DNA of 17,512 nucleotides from NCBI GenBank assembly GCA_021772595.1, contig JAJFLS010000590.1, forward strand, positions 1 to 17,512, written 5' to 3'. The notes beneath the pieces are model-generated. The model did no database searches. It was not told the origin of the DNA and saw nothing but the letters and a program-made list of their open reading frames with translations. A program made the position numbers and the translations under genes. Positions 8,447-15,707 of the stretch are shown piece after piece (positions within the stretch are counted from its first letter, which is position 1; every line of letters starts with the position of its first letter). This stretch comes from Opitutales bacterium. GTDB taxonomy: Bacteria > Verrucomicrobiota > Verrucomicrobiia > Opitutales > Opitutaceae.

Positions 8447-8945
8447 ATTAAATTGCCTTGCCGCACTTTCCCTGGCTTTAATTGCCATGAATTTATCTCC
8501 GCTTTTAGCAGGATGGAAATCAGGCGATGCTCTACCTGAGCTCGACTCTCTTAAGTTGCAAGATTGCGAAGTCGGAATTCAAGGAAAGATAACCTTGGTG
8601 GATTTCTGGGCCTCCTGGTGCGCTCCTTGCAAATCATCGTTTCCCGAAATGGAAACGCTGTATTCGGATTACAAGGATCAAGGATTTCAAATTCTGGCGA
8701 TAAACTTGGATGACGATCTTAAAGCGAAGGACCGATTCCTGAGCCGTATGAAGTCCAGCTTCGATGTCGCGCTGGATTCCGAGAAAAGCGCCGTTCAATC
8801 CGCAGGAATCGACGTCATTCCTAGCTGCTTTCTCATAGACCAGAACGGGGTCATTCGCCTCGTTCACCAAGGCTGGCATGGAGCGAAATCAAGAGAGGAA
8901 CTCGCCTTTCACATCGAAGAACTTCTCAAGGAGGCAAAAGAATGA
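8424..8945 (+). CDS. TlpA/ResA-like extracytoplasmic thioredoxin
   Basis: A 173-aa exported thioredoxin-fold protein. The N-terminal hydrophobic stretch (about residues 10-29) is a signal peptide or anchor. The active site is W-C-A-P-C (Cys66, Cys69) within V-D-F-W-A-S-W-C-A-P-C, and the cis-proline loop is V-I-P-S-C-F-L-I-D (Pro133). The pattern is that of TlpA/ResA proteins, which reduce disulfides in the periplasm, often in cytochrome c maturation or for a dedicated partner. An extra Cys135 lies two residues after the cis-proline, close to where substrates dock, which is unusual. Cys11 lies in the signal region and Cys48 precedes the active site. The start overlaps the end of apbE by 23 nt and the stop overlaps the DUF4266 start (ATGA), so it is firmly part of the operon. 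A likely client is the CxC of the DUF4266 lipoprotein (inference). Confidence 0.9.
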   Translation: MNTHRSTKLNCLAALSLALIAMNLSPLLAGWKSGDALPELDSLKLQDCEVGIQGKITLVDFWASWCAPCKSSFPEMETLYSDYKDQGFQILAINLDDDLKAKDRFLSRMKSSFDVALDSEKSAVQSAGIDVIPSCFLIDQNGVIRLVHQGWHGAKSREELAFHIEELLKEAKE

Positions 8946-9157
8946 AGAGGAAACCACTAACGCTAATCGCAGCCCTAACACTAATCCTCGGCGGATGCTC
9001 TACCGTTCAGCCATGGCAAAAAGGAAATCTATCTGACTATTCCATGCGCGATGACCGCGACCCGCTCGCGAGCGTCATGGCTTCTCACATACAGTTTTCC
9101 AGAGAAGCCTCATCCGGAGGCGAAGGAGTCGGCGGCGGAGGTTGCGGCTGCAATTAG
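8942..9157 (+). CDS. DUF4266 small lipoprotein with C-terminal Gly-rich CGCN
   Basis: A 71-aa lipoprotein. The N-terminus is Lys/Arg-rich, then hydrophobic, ending in the lipobox L-G-G-C (Cys19). Ser follows at +2, which by the E. coli rule would send it to the outer membrane. The mature part has S-T-V-Q-P-W-Q-K-G-x-L, D-P-L-A-S and F-S-R-E-A-S-S-G-G, then a Gly-rich end G-G-G-G-C-G-C-N with Cys68 and Cys70. This is the pattern of DUF4266, a small family of unknown function that I recall beside DUF3570, ApbE and thioredoxin genes. Its ATG overlaps the thioredoxin stop by 4 nt. The CxC could bind a metal or flavin group, form a redox disulfide with the thioredoxin, or be modified after translation; none of these is shown by sequence alone. 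It closes the compact operon. Confidence 0.88.
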   Translation: MKRKPLTLIAALTLILGGCSTVQPWQKGNLSDYSMRDDRDPLASVMASHIQFSREASSGGEGVGGGGCGCN

Positions 9158-9193
9158 ATTTTCATTACAATAGAATTGTTCCAACAAATTCCT

Positions 9194-9290
9194 AACCACA
9201 GATTTCACAGAAAACACGGATATGACTCTTGCCCAACCAACACCACAACGCTCAGTCCAATCATCTGTGACCTCTGTGTAATCTGTGGTT
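9194..9290. repeat. Palindrome of AACCACAGATT type (28-bp imperfect arms)
   Basis: The left arm 9194-9221 starts AACCACAGATT, and the right arm 9263-9290 is its reverse complement with about 5 mismatches in 28 bp. The loop is about 41 nt. Within each arm the hexamer CACAGA recurs at short spacing. It fills most of the 237-nt gap between the DUF4266 gene and the next CDS. A related but distinct palindrome (AACCACGGAGG) lies at 15626-15689. No coding sequence is present here. Its position suggests a dispersed intergenic repeat that could also end the operon transcript. Confidence 0.75.
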
Positions 9291-9381
9291 AAAAATTTCG
9301 TTCAAATAGAAAATCCACGAGACCAATGCGCTTTCGAACCCTTTTACAGACTCAGATTGGAACCTGATTCGCAATAATAAC

Positions 9382-9388
9382 TAGAGGA
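9382..9388 (+). promoter_or_regulatory. Strong Shine-Dalgarno before the Ig-like protein
   Basis: AGAGGAGA lies about 7 nt upstream of ATG 9395. It is the clearest ribosome binding site in the window, because most other starts here lack one, and it fixes this start codon. Confidence 0.75.
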
Positions 9389-9394
9389 GAAAAA

Positions 9395-10909
9395 ATGAAT
9401 AACGTTCTAATCAAATTCCAATACAGATTTCTAAAATACCAGATGTTGCTCATGACTCTGGTGGTCGTTTTACAGCGCTCGCCCATGATGCGAATCCTAA
9501 CCATCCTTGAGCGCGCTATTAAAGCGCCCATGTCTCGAATGGTTCAATTTACCACCGGGGCAGTCGCGACAGTAGGAGTCCAACAGGCCGTCACAGGAGC
9601 TACGACATTCACGGCCAATCCCGCCTCGCCGACTACTGCGACAGTAGGCCAATCATTCAATCTCGCATTCGCGGTCACCGGAGCGCCGAGTGCCGTCGGT
9701 TCGTGGGAAGTCCTCGGCAACCTCCCTCCTGGACTAAGCATCCCCGGACTAAGTGGCACTACATTGAACGTGAAAGTCGGATCCATCGCAGGCGTGCCAA
9801 CCACGCCCGGGACCTACGACATAACCGTTCAGCCATTCGAGAAATTAAACCTGAATGGTGACACAAATAAACAGCGCTACCCAATCTCGATTACAGTGGA
9901 TGGCGAAACACCTCCGCCCGTAACAATATTTTCCGCGTCTCCGTCTTCCAACGTAATCGGTCAAGCAGGAGCTTCCTTCCTACAGACATTCTCCATCTCT
10001 GGCATGACAGCCGCGTCATGGGAAATCACCGGAGCTCTCCCTCCCGGCCTCAACCTTCGAGGCCCCAATGGCGAGCTCCCACAAGGCAATACCTTAAATG
10101 CGGTTTCCGGTGAAATCACAGGGACGCCAACCCAACCGGGCGTATTCAATCTTTCCCTACGCACCTACGATCAGCCGAACCTCGCAGGAATAACCGACGG
10201 CATGCAACACTCGCTAGCCATAGCAATCGAGGACGTCGTCGGCGCTGACCTGCCTACTGTAACCTATCAGCCTAAAAATGCGGTCGTGTATCCACTCGAT
10301 CGAGTCCAGTTTTTCGTCAAAGGCGAAGGCTACACTTCTATTCAATGGCTGAAAGACGGCGTCGAAATTGCAGCGGCGCAAGAGGATTCCCTAGTCATCG
10401 AAAGCACTACCAACAGCGATGCCGGAAACTACCAAGCACGCTTGACCAATGCCTCAGGCTCAACGCTCAGCGCCATAGCCACGCTCGTTCTCGATGCGAA
10501 CGCGAAAGGCAATCTCGTCAACGTTTCGACTCGAGGATTCATTGGAAACGGAGAGGAAGTACTAATCCCCGGTTTCGTATTCGCTGGTCAGAAAGCCAAA
10601 ACATTTCTCATCCGGGCCGGAGGGCCATCTCTATCGAAATTTGGACTTACGACCGCTCACCCCGACCCAATTATCAGCGTATACGATGGCCCTAATCTAA
10701 TCACTCAAAACGACGACTGGAACCTTCAGTCTGAGCCCGCAGCTATCCGTCAAGCGATCATAGATGTAGGAGCCGCTCCCTTTGACGAAAACTCCAAGGA
10801 CTCCGCCATCCTCGTAACCCTTCCGCCAGGAGGCTACACCGCGATCGCCTCCGGGAAAAATGGTGTCACTGGCGTCGCCCTCGTCGAAGTCTACGAAGTC
10901 GCACAATAA
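9395..10909 (+). CDS. Secreted or surface protein with putative-Ig and Ig-like domains
   Basis: A 504-aa protein. The first 65 residues are basic and hydrophobic (M-L-L-M-T-L-V-V-V-L near residues 17-26). They match an N-terminal style seen in Opitutae cell-surface proteins, though it is not a textbook signal peptide. Residues about 68-165 and 175-282 are two putative-Ig (He_PIG-like) domains, each with W-E-V/I-x-G-x-L-P-P-G-L and I-x-G-x-P-T-x-P-G. Residues about 288-370 are an immunoglobulin-like domain with I-Q-W-L-K-D-G and D-A-G-N-Y. The C-terminal 130 residues (L-V-N-V-S-T-R-G-F-I-G-N-G, F-L-I-R-A-G-G-P-S-L, D-D-W) form a domain repeated in many Verrucomicrobia secreted proteins. Start fixed by AGAGGAGA. 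It follows the apbE operon after a 237-nt gap containing a palindrome, so it is probably a separate unit. Adhesion or polysaccharide binding is a guess. Confidence 0.8.
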   Translation: MNNVLIKFQYRFLKYQMLLMTLVVVLQRSPMMRILTILERAIKAPMSRMVQFTTGAVATVGVQQAVTGATTFTANPASPTTATVGQSFNLAFAVTGAPSAVGSWEVLGNLPPGLSIPGLSGTTLNVKVGSIAGVPTTPGTYDITVQPFEKLNLNGDTNKQRYPISITVDGETPPPVTIFSASPSSNVIGQAGASFLQTFSISGMTAASWEITGALPPGLNLRGPNGELPQGNTLNAVSGEITGTPTQPGVFNLSLRTYDQPNLAGITDGMQHSLAIAIEDVVGADLPTVTYQPKNAVVYPLDRVQFFVKGEGYTSIQWLKDGVEIAAAQEDSLVIESTTNSDAGNYQARLTNASGSTLSAIATLVLDANAKGNLVNVSTRGFIGNGEEVLIPGFVFAGQKAKTFLIRAGGPSLSKFGLTTAHPDPIISVYDGPNLITQNDDWNLQSEPAAIRQAIIDVGAAPFDENSKDSAILVTLPPGGYTAIASGKNGVTGVALVEVYEVAQ

Positions 10910-10918
10910 CGCTCGAAA

Positions 10919-10945
10919 GGTAGGGCTGCTTATCCCTAAGCAGCC
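10919..10945. repeat. GTAGGG-headed hairpin after the Ig-like gene
   Basis: GGTAGG at 10919-10924 leads into a perfect 9-bp stem, GGCTGCTTA (10924-10932) and TAAGCAGCC (10937-10945), with a TCCC loop, 10 nt beyond the TAA stop. The GTAG head plus short hairpin is the layout of a REP monomer. It may also serve as a transcript 3'-end hairpin; no T-run follows. Confidence 0.65.
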
Positions 10946-10977
10946 GCATAAGCAAACCGAACAAGCGCTCTGCGAAG

Positions 10978-11054
10978 GTAGGGCTCGACTGCCAGGCGGG
11001 CCGAACGGCTTGCTCCAACAAAATCGTCCGGATGGCCTGGCAGTCCGTCCCTAC
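10978..11054. repeat. GTAGG-headed REPIN-like palindrome (family A, copy 2)
   Basis: It begins GTAGGGCTC and ends with CCCTAC, so both ends carry the head in inverted orientation. The arms are GACTGCCAGGC (10987-10997) and GCCTGGCAGTC (11035-11045), with imperfect pairing beyond. The stem core is identical to that at positions 6-65. The rest of the gap, 11055-11194, shows nothing I can name. Confidence 0.8.
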
Positions 11055-11194
11055 CCACGATTTTCGATTCTCGGCCCTTCTCCGCAAACCCAGACGCTTT
11101 AGAATTGATCCATCGGGAACTCTTCGACAGATCCATTTATCAGGACTGCTCGACAAATCGATTGCGCGTGGCAGTCCAGTCACTCAATCAAATT

Positions 11195-14100
11195 ATGACA
11201 CCCTTCGATCTCTTCTGCCTCTCTATCCCCTGCAGCCCGCGTCGTTTTGCTCTCGTTGCTTTCGCTTTGTCCATTTTCTTCGCCGCATGCGCCACAGCCG
11301 CGGACGATGAAGAAGATGACGCTCCCGAAAAAGACGATGCGCCAGCCTGGGACATCGAGAATCCGCCGGGACCGATCATTAATCAGCCGATCGACGCGAC
11401 CGAAGGCACTTGGATCAGCCTCGACGTCAGTCCAGACGGTAGCGAAATCGTATTCGATTTCCTGGGCGACATTTATCTGATGCCCATCACTGGCGCAAAT
11501 GGCGAAAACGGAGCATCGCCCGAGAAGCTGACCCAAGGCGTCGCCTGGGACATGCAGCCGAGATTCAGTCCGGACGGCAAAACTATTGCCTTCACCAGCG
11601 ACCGAGCCGGAAAAGGAAAACTTGCCGGCGACAATATCTGGACCATCCAGCGCGATGGCGAGCAGCTCAAGCAGATCAGCGACGAATCCTACGAACTTCT
11701 CAATGGCCCCGCCTGGTCCCCAGATGGCAACTACATTGTTGCCCGTAAGCACTTCACCAGCCGCCGCTCCCTTGGCTCTGGCGAAATGTGGATGTACCAC
11801 CGAGGCGGCGTCGAAGCCAACGCTCAAGGCGGCATCCAACTGACCAAGAAGCCCAACGAGCAAAAAGACGTCAACGAGCCCGTCTTCTCTCCCGACGGCA
11901 AGTACCTCTACTACTCGCTAGACGCCAGCCCAGGCAGCACCTTCGAGTACAGCAAGGATCCTCACAAGCAGATCTACGCCATCAAACGCCTCGAACTCGC
12001 CACCGACGAAACGGAATCCTACATCACCGGTCCCGGCGGCGCCTGTCGCCCGACGCCATCGCCCGACGGAAAAACGCTCGCCTTCGTCCGCCGCATCGAT
12101 GGAGAAACCGGTTTGCATCTCCTCGACATCGAGACCGGCGCTATCCGATTGGTCACCGACACCCTCGAGCGCGACATGCAGGAGACTTGGGCCATCCACG
12201 GCGTTTATCCTACCTTCGCCTGGACTCCAGATAACAAATACATCGTTCTCTGGGCTCGCGGAAAAATCCTCAAAATCGACATTGCCGACGGCTCGGAAAC
12301 GACGATCCCCTTTCACATCCAAGACGAGCGCCGCATCACGCCCGCCTTGCGTTTTCCGGTCGAAGTCGCACCCGACGAGTTCGACGTCAAGATACTCCGC
12401 TGGGCCCAAGTCTCGCCTGACGGATCGCAAGTCGTCTACCAAGCTCTCGGCCACCTCTACGTTCGCGATCTCCCAGACGGCGAACCGCGACGCCTGACGC
12501 CGCAGAACGATCATTTCGAGATGTATCCGAGCCTCTCTCGTGATGGGCGCCATGTCGTCTACACGACATGGAACGACACTGAACTCGGAAGCGTCCGAGT
12601 GGCCTCTCTCGATTCAGGGCCAAGCCAAGAGCATTGGACTGTCACTAATCATCCAGGACATTTCATCGAGCCCGTCTTCTCGCCCGATGGCGAAACAATC
12701 CTCTATAAGCGAGTCGGCGGTGGACTTATCCGCTCCTCGCTCTGGTCCCGTGACCAAGGCATCTATCGTGTCCCCGCACGCGGAGGCGAGGCCAAGCGCA
12801 TTCTTAAAAAAGGACGCTCTCCACAGTTCGGCGCCGCCAACGACCGCTTCTTCTACCAAGATGGAAAATCCGAGAAGGATGCCGACAACCGCACCTTCAT
12901 CTCTGTGGACCTCGACGGCAAGGAACCGCAAACCCACTACACTAGCAAGTGGGCCACCGACTACCGGATTTCACCCGACGGCAAATGGCTCGCCTTCATC
13001 GAACGCTTCAATGTCTACCTCGCTCCCTTCGTCCAGACAAGCCGCTCCGTTCTCGTCGGCCCGAAAGGAAAGACGCTCCCCATCGCCCAGGTAAGCGAAG
13101 AAGCCGGCAACTCCATCCACTTTTCCGGCGACAGCCAGCGACTCCACTGGTCACTCGGTCCTGATCTTTTCACGCGCGAACTGAGCAACACCTACTCGTT
13201 CCTCGAAGGAGCTTCCGATCCGATCCCCGAAGACCCGATTTCCCAGCAAGCCATCGGCTTCAAAGCCCCCCACGCAAAGCCCGACCAAACGATCGCCCTC
13301 GTCGGCGGAAACATCGTAACCATGGGCGACGCAGGAACCATCGAAAACGGAACCATTCTCATTAACGGAAACCGTATCCAGAAAATCGGCCCACGATCCA
13401 AAATAAGAATCCCCGCCTCCGCCGAAGTGATCGATGTTTCCGGCCAGACGATCTTACCTGGATTTGTGGATACGCATGCTCACGGCTCGCAAGCTACGCA
13501 CGGAATCATCCCGCAAAACAATTGGGTAGACAAAGCGCGCCTCGCTTTCGGAGTCACAACCATCCACAACCCATCCAGCGACACGGAAACCATTTTCGCC
13601 TCGAGCGAACTGATCAAAGCCGGCGAACTCACTGCCCCCCGAATATTTTCTACCGGCACCATTCTTTACGGAGCGACCGGCAGTTACAAGGCCGAGGTCA
13701 AAAAGCTCGAAGACGCCACCTTCCACCTCAAACGCATGAAAGCCGTCGGCGCCATCAGCGTCAAAAGCTACAACCAGCCCCGCCGCGACCAGCGCCAGCA
13801 GATCATCGCCGCCGCTCGCGAACAGGAAATGATGGTCGTACCCGAAGGCGGTTCTACTTTCATGCACAACCTCACCATGATTGTCGACGGCCATACCGGC
13901 ATCGAGCACACCCTCTCCGTGCAATACATTTACGACGACGTGCTCGACCTCTGGCGCGACACCGGAGTCGGCTACACACCCACGCTATCCGTCGCCTACG
14001 GAGGACTGTGGGGCGAAAACTACTGGTACGCCAAAGACGACCTCTGGGCTCACCCTCGACTCAACGCTTTCATCCCCCCTCACATCCTCCAGCCACGTTC

Positions 14101-14602
14101 CCGCCGACCCGTTAAGGCCCACGAGGACGACTACAATCACAAGAACGTCGCCACCATCGCCCACGACAGTTTCGCCCAAGGCGGACTCGTCCAAGCCGGA
14201 GGGCACGGCCAGCTCAACGGAATCTGCACCCACTGGGAAATCTGGAGCTTCGTCCAAGGCGGCATGACGCCCGAAGAAGCCCTCGTCTGCGGCACGCTCA
14301 ACGGCGCGAAATACCTCGGCCTCGACGGCGACATCGGCTCCCTCGAAACTGGCAAACTCGCCGACCTCATCGTTATCGAGAAAGGCTTCGACCCCACAAA
14401 GGAAATTCGCGACACCGAACGTATTCAATATGTGATGGCAAACGGCCACCTCTTCGATGCCGCCACCATGACCGAGCACGGAACCGAACCCATCGAACAA
14501 CCAAAATTCTTCTGGCAAACCGGAGACCAAAGCATCGGCATCTCCATTCCCCAACAAGAATCCTGCACCAACTGCCCCGCCGGCCATGTACACACCTGGT
14601 AG
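11195..14602 (+). CDS. Secreted PD40 beta-propeller/amidohydrolase fusion protein
   Basis: A 1135-aa exported protein. ATG 11195 gives a signal sequence (residues about 14-35: R-R-F-A-L-V-A-F-A-L-S-I-F-F-A-A-C-A-T-A). F-A-A-C may be a lipobox, otherwise cleavage is near A-T-A. A TTG at 11105 would add 30 hydrophilic residues and is unlikely. Residues about 70-680 hold about ten PD40/TolB-like blades marked by S-P-D-G-x-x-I-x-F/Y. Residues about 705-1100 are an amidohydrolase (TIM-barrel metal hydrolase): G-F-V-D-T-H-A-H with metal ligands H761 and H763, G-H-T-G-I-E-H, G-G-H-G-Q-L-N-G (H1004), and the closing D-I-G-S-L-E-T-G-K-L-A-D-L-I-V-I. This two-part design is a known family, annotated as amidohydrolase and sometimes likened to imidazolonepropionase or peptidase-like enzymes. 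The substrate is unknown. The last residues include C-T-N-C-P-A-G-H-V-H, a possible extra metal site. The TAG stop lies inside a repeat. Confidence 0.9.
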   Translation: MTPFDLFCLSIPCSPRRFALVAFALSIFFAACATAADDEEDDAPEKDDAPAWDIENPPGPIINQPIDATEGTWISLDVSPDGSEIVFDFLGDIYLMPITGANGENGASPEKLTQGVAWDMQPRFSPDGKTIAFTSDRAGKGKLAGDNIWTIQRDGEQLKQISDESYELLNGPAWSPDGNYIVARKHFTSRRSLGSGEMWMYHRGGVEANAQGGIQLTKKPNEQKDVNEPVFSPDGKYLYYSLDASPGSTFEYSKDPHKQIYAIKRLELATDETESYITGPGGACRPTPSPDGKTLAFVRRIDGETGLHLLDIETGAIRLVTDTLERDMQETWAIHGVYPTFAWTPDNKYIVLWARGKILKIDIADGSETTIPFHIQDERRITPALRFPVEVAPDEFDVKILRWAQVSPDGSQVVYQALGHLYVRDLPDGEPRRLTPQNDHFEMYPSLSRDGRHVVYTTWNDTELGSVRVASLDSGPSQEHWTVTNHPGHFIEPVFSPDGETILYKRVGGGLIRSSLWSRDQGIYRVPARGGEAKRILKKGRSPQFGAANDRFFYQDGKSEKDADNRTFISVDLDGKEPQTHYTSKWATDYRISPDGKWLAFIERFNVYLAPFVQTSRSVLVGPKGKTLPIAQVSEEAGNSIHFSGDSQRLHWSLGPDLFTRELSNTYSFLEGASDPIPEDPISQQAIGFKAPHAKPDQTIALVGGNIVTMGDAGTIENGTILINGNRIQKIGPRSKIRIPASAEVIDVSGQTILPGFVDTHAHGSQATHGIIPQNNWVDKARLAFGVTTIHNPSSDTETIFASSELIKAGELTAPRIFSTGTILYGATGSYKAEVKKLEDATFHLKRMKAVGAISVKSYNQPRRDQRQQIIAAAREQEMMVVPEGGSTFMHNLTMIVDGHTGIEHTLSVQYIYDDVLDLWRDTGVGYTPTLSVAYGGLWGENYWYAKDDLWAHPRLNAFIPPHILQPRSRRPVKAHEDDYNHKNVATIAHDSFAQGGLVQAGGHGQLNGICTHWEIWSFVQGGMTPEEALVCGTLNGAKYLGLDGDIGSLETGKLADLIVIEKGFDPTKEIRDTERIQYVMANGHLFDAATMTEHGTEPIEQPKFFWQTGDQSIGISIPQQESCTNCPAGHVHTW

Positions 14603-14661
14603 GGAGGACCGGCTCGGTCCTCCAAATCAAATTGACGGAGGACTGAGCCAGTCCTCCCTAC
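14599..14661. repeat. GTAGGG-headed palindrome (family B) containing a stop codon
   Basis: The 25-bp arms 14599-14623 (GTAGGGAGGACCGGC...) and 14637-14661 are inverted copies with 2 mismatches, and each arm is itself a small hairpin (GGACC/GGTCC). The loop is 13 nt. The TAG of the left GTAGGG head is the stop codon of the amidohydrolase gene. The stem differs from family A, but the head and overall layout are the same. Confidence 0.85.
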
Positions 14662-14706
14662 CAAAATCGGAAGTCCTTTTATCATTAATGTCCACCATTC
14701 CAGCTC

Positions 14707-15567
14707 ATGTCTAAAGTCGACCAATTCGAAAGCGTGTTTCGCGCGGCCTTGAAGGATCCCTTCGAGTACGAGCCACTCGAGATTAAGCGCGTCCTTGTAG
14801 TGACCGATCTGTCGGGCTATGAAGCAGACCAACTTTCCGAGTCGGCGAAGACCTTCGTCGAGTCAGCGACCGGCGCTAGCGTTTCGAACTGGTCGACGCT
14901 TTCAGGCGAAGACTACAGCACCACCATCGAACTTCTCGAGCGAGTTGAGCAGGAGAAGCCCGACTTGATCGTGGCCTATCGCAATTTGAAGAGCCAGGCG
15001 TGGAAATATCCGCATAGCTTGGGCGAATTTCTGGATGTGCTTCTACAGCTGACAAGCTCGCCGGTGCTGGTCGTCCCGCATCCCGATGCTGGATACGCTT
15101 CGGATCATTCGCTGGAGTCATGCAAGCGCGTTCTCGCGATGACGGATCATTTGGCGAACGATTCTCGATTGGTTTCCGCGGCAACATACTTCACAGGGGA
15201 AGGCGGAACGCTGACGCTTTCGCACGTTGAAGATCAGACGGTTTTCGATCGCTACATGGACGCGATTTCCAAGATCCAGCAAATCGATACAGACGAAGCC
15301 CGCGAACTCCTGGCGAATCAGCTCCTCAAAGGCCCCCAGGACTACATCGAATCCTGCCGGACAGTTTTATCGGAGCGCCACACGGAGATCGAAATCAAAG
15401 CCCAGGTAGGATTCGGAAGCAATTTGGAGGAATACAAACGCATCCTTGAAGAGTCTCCCGTCGATCTGTTGGTGATGCGAACCAAGGACAACGACCAGCT
15501 AGCGATGCATGGTCAGGCGTACCCGCTAGCCGTCGAACTGCGGGCGATTCCGCTTCTTATGATTTAG
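14707..15567 (+). CDS. Tandem universal stress protein (UspA-like)
   Basis: A 286-aa cytoplasmic protein with two Usp-fold halves. The first half has I-K-R-V-L-V-V-T-D-L-S at residues about 19-29 and D-L-I-V-A-Y-R-N-L near 87. The second starts C-K-R-V-L-A-M-T-D-H at about 139 and ends V-D-L-L-V-M-R-T-K then A-V-E-L-R-A-I-P-L-L-M-I. The usual G-x-x-G-x9-G-S/T nucleotide motif of ATP-binding Usps is not evident: the second half has M-R-T-K-D-N-D-Q instead. It may therefore be a non-ATP-binding or specialised member. It precedes an ion transporter by about 140 nt, a common pairing in which Usp domains may tune transporter activity (inference). ATG 14707 has no clear Shine-Dalgarno. Confidence 0.82.
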   Translation: MSKVDQFESVFRAALKDPFEYEPLEIKRVLVVTDLSGYEADQLSESAKTFVESATGASVSNWSTLSGEDYSTTIELLERVEQEKPDLIVAYRNLKSQAWKYPHSLGEFLDVLLQLTSSPVLVVPHPDAGYASDHSLESCKRVLAMTDHLANDSRLVSAATYFTGEGGTLTLSHVEDQTVFDRYMDAISKIQQIDTDEARELLANQLLKGPQDYIESCRTVLSERHTEIEIKAQVGFGSNLEEYKRILEESPVDLLVMRTKDNDQLAMHGQAYPLAVELRAIPLLMI

Positions 15568-15625
15568 ATTGCGAAGCAGAAACCAAATCGATCTCGCCAT
15601 TCAATGGAAACGGAAAAAATCCCTC

Positions 15626-15689
15626 AACCACGGAGGACACGGAGAAACGCAGAATAGATGGATGTCTTCGTCTCCATTCCTCCGTGGTT
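15626..15689. repeat. Palindrome of AACCACGGAGG type
   Basis: AACCACGGAGGACACGGAG (15626-15644) is inverted at 15671-15689 with one gap and one or two mismatches; the loop is about 26 nt. It lies in the 140-nt gap between the stress protein and the transporter, ending 18 nt before ATG 15708, so it may affect expression of the transporter. The AACCAC(A/G)GA ends are shared with the palindrome at 9194-9290. Confidence 0.7.
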
Positions 15690-15707
15690 TAAGATACTCC
15701 AAATTTT

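Noticed and set aside
9575..9604. Q-A-V-T-G-A-T-T in the Ig-like protein as a second flavin site.
   Set aside because: The leading Asp is absent, and similar A/S-G-A-T segments are common in the N-terminal leader of this protein type (from memory). No flavin domain surrounds it.
11105..11194. TTG start giving a longer amidohydrolase.
   Set aside because: It would put 30 hydrophilic residues ahead of a good signal sequence; ATG 11195 fits export.
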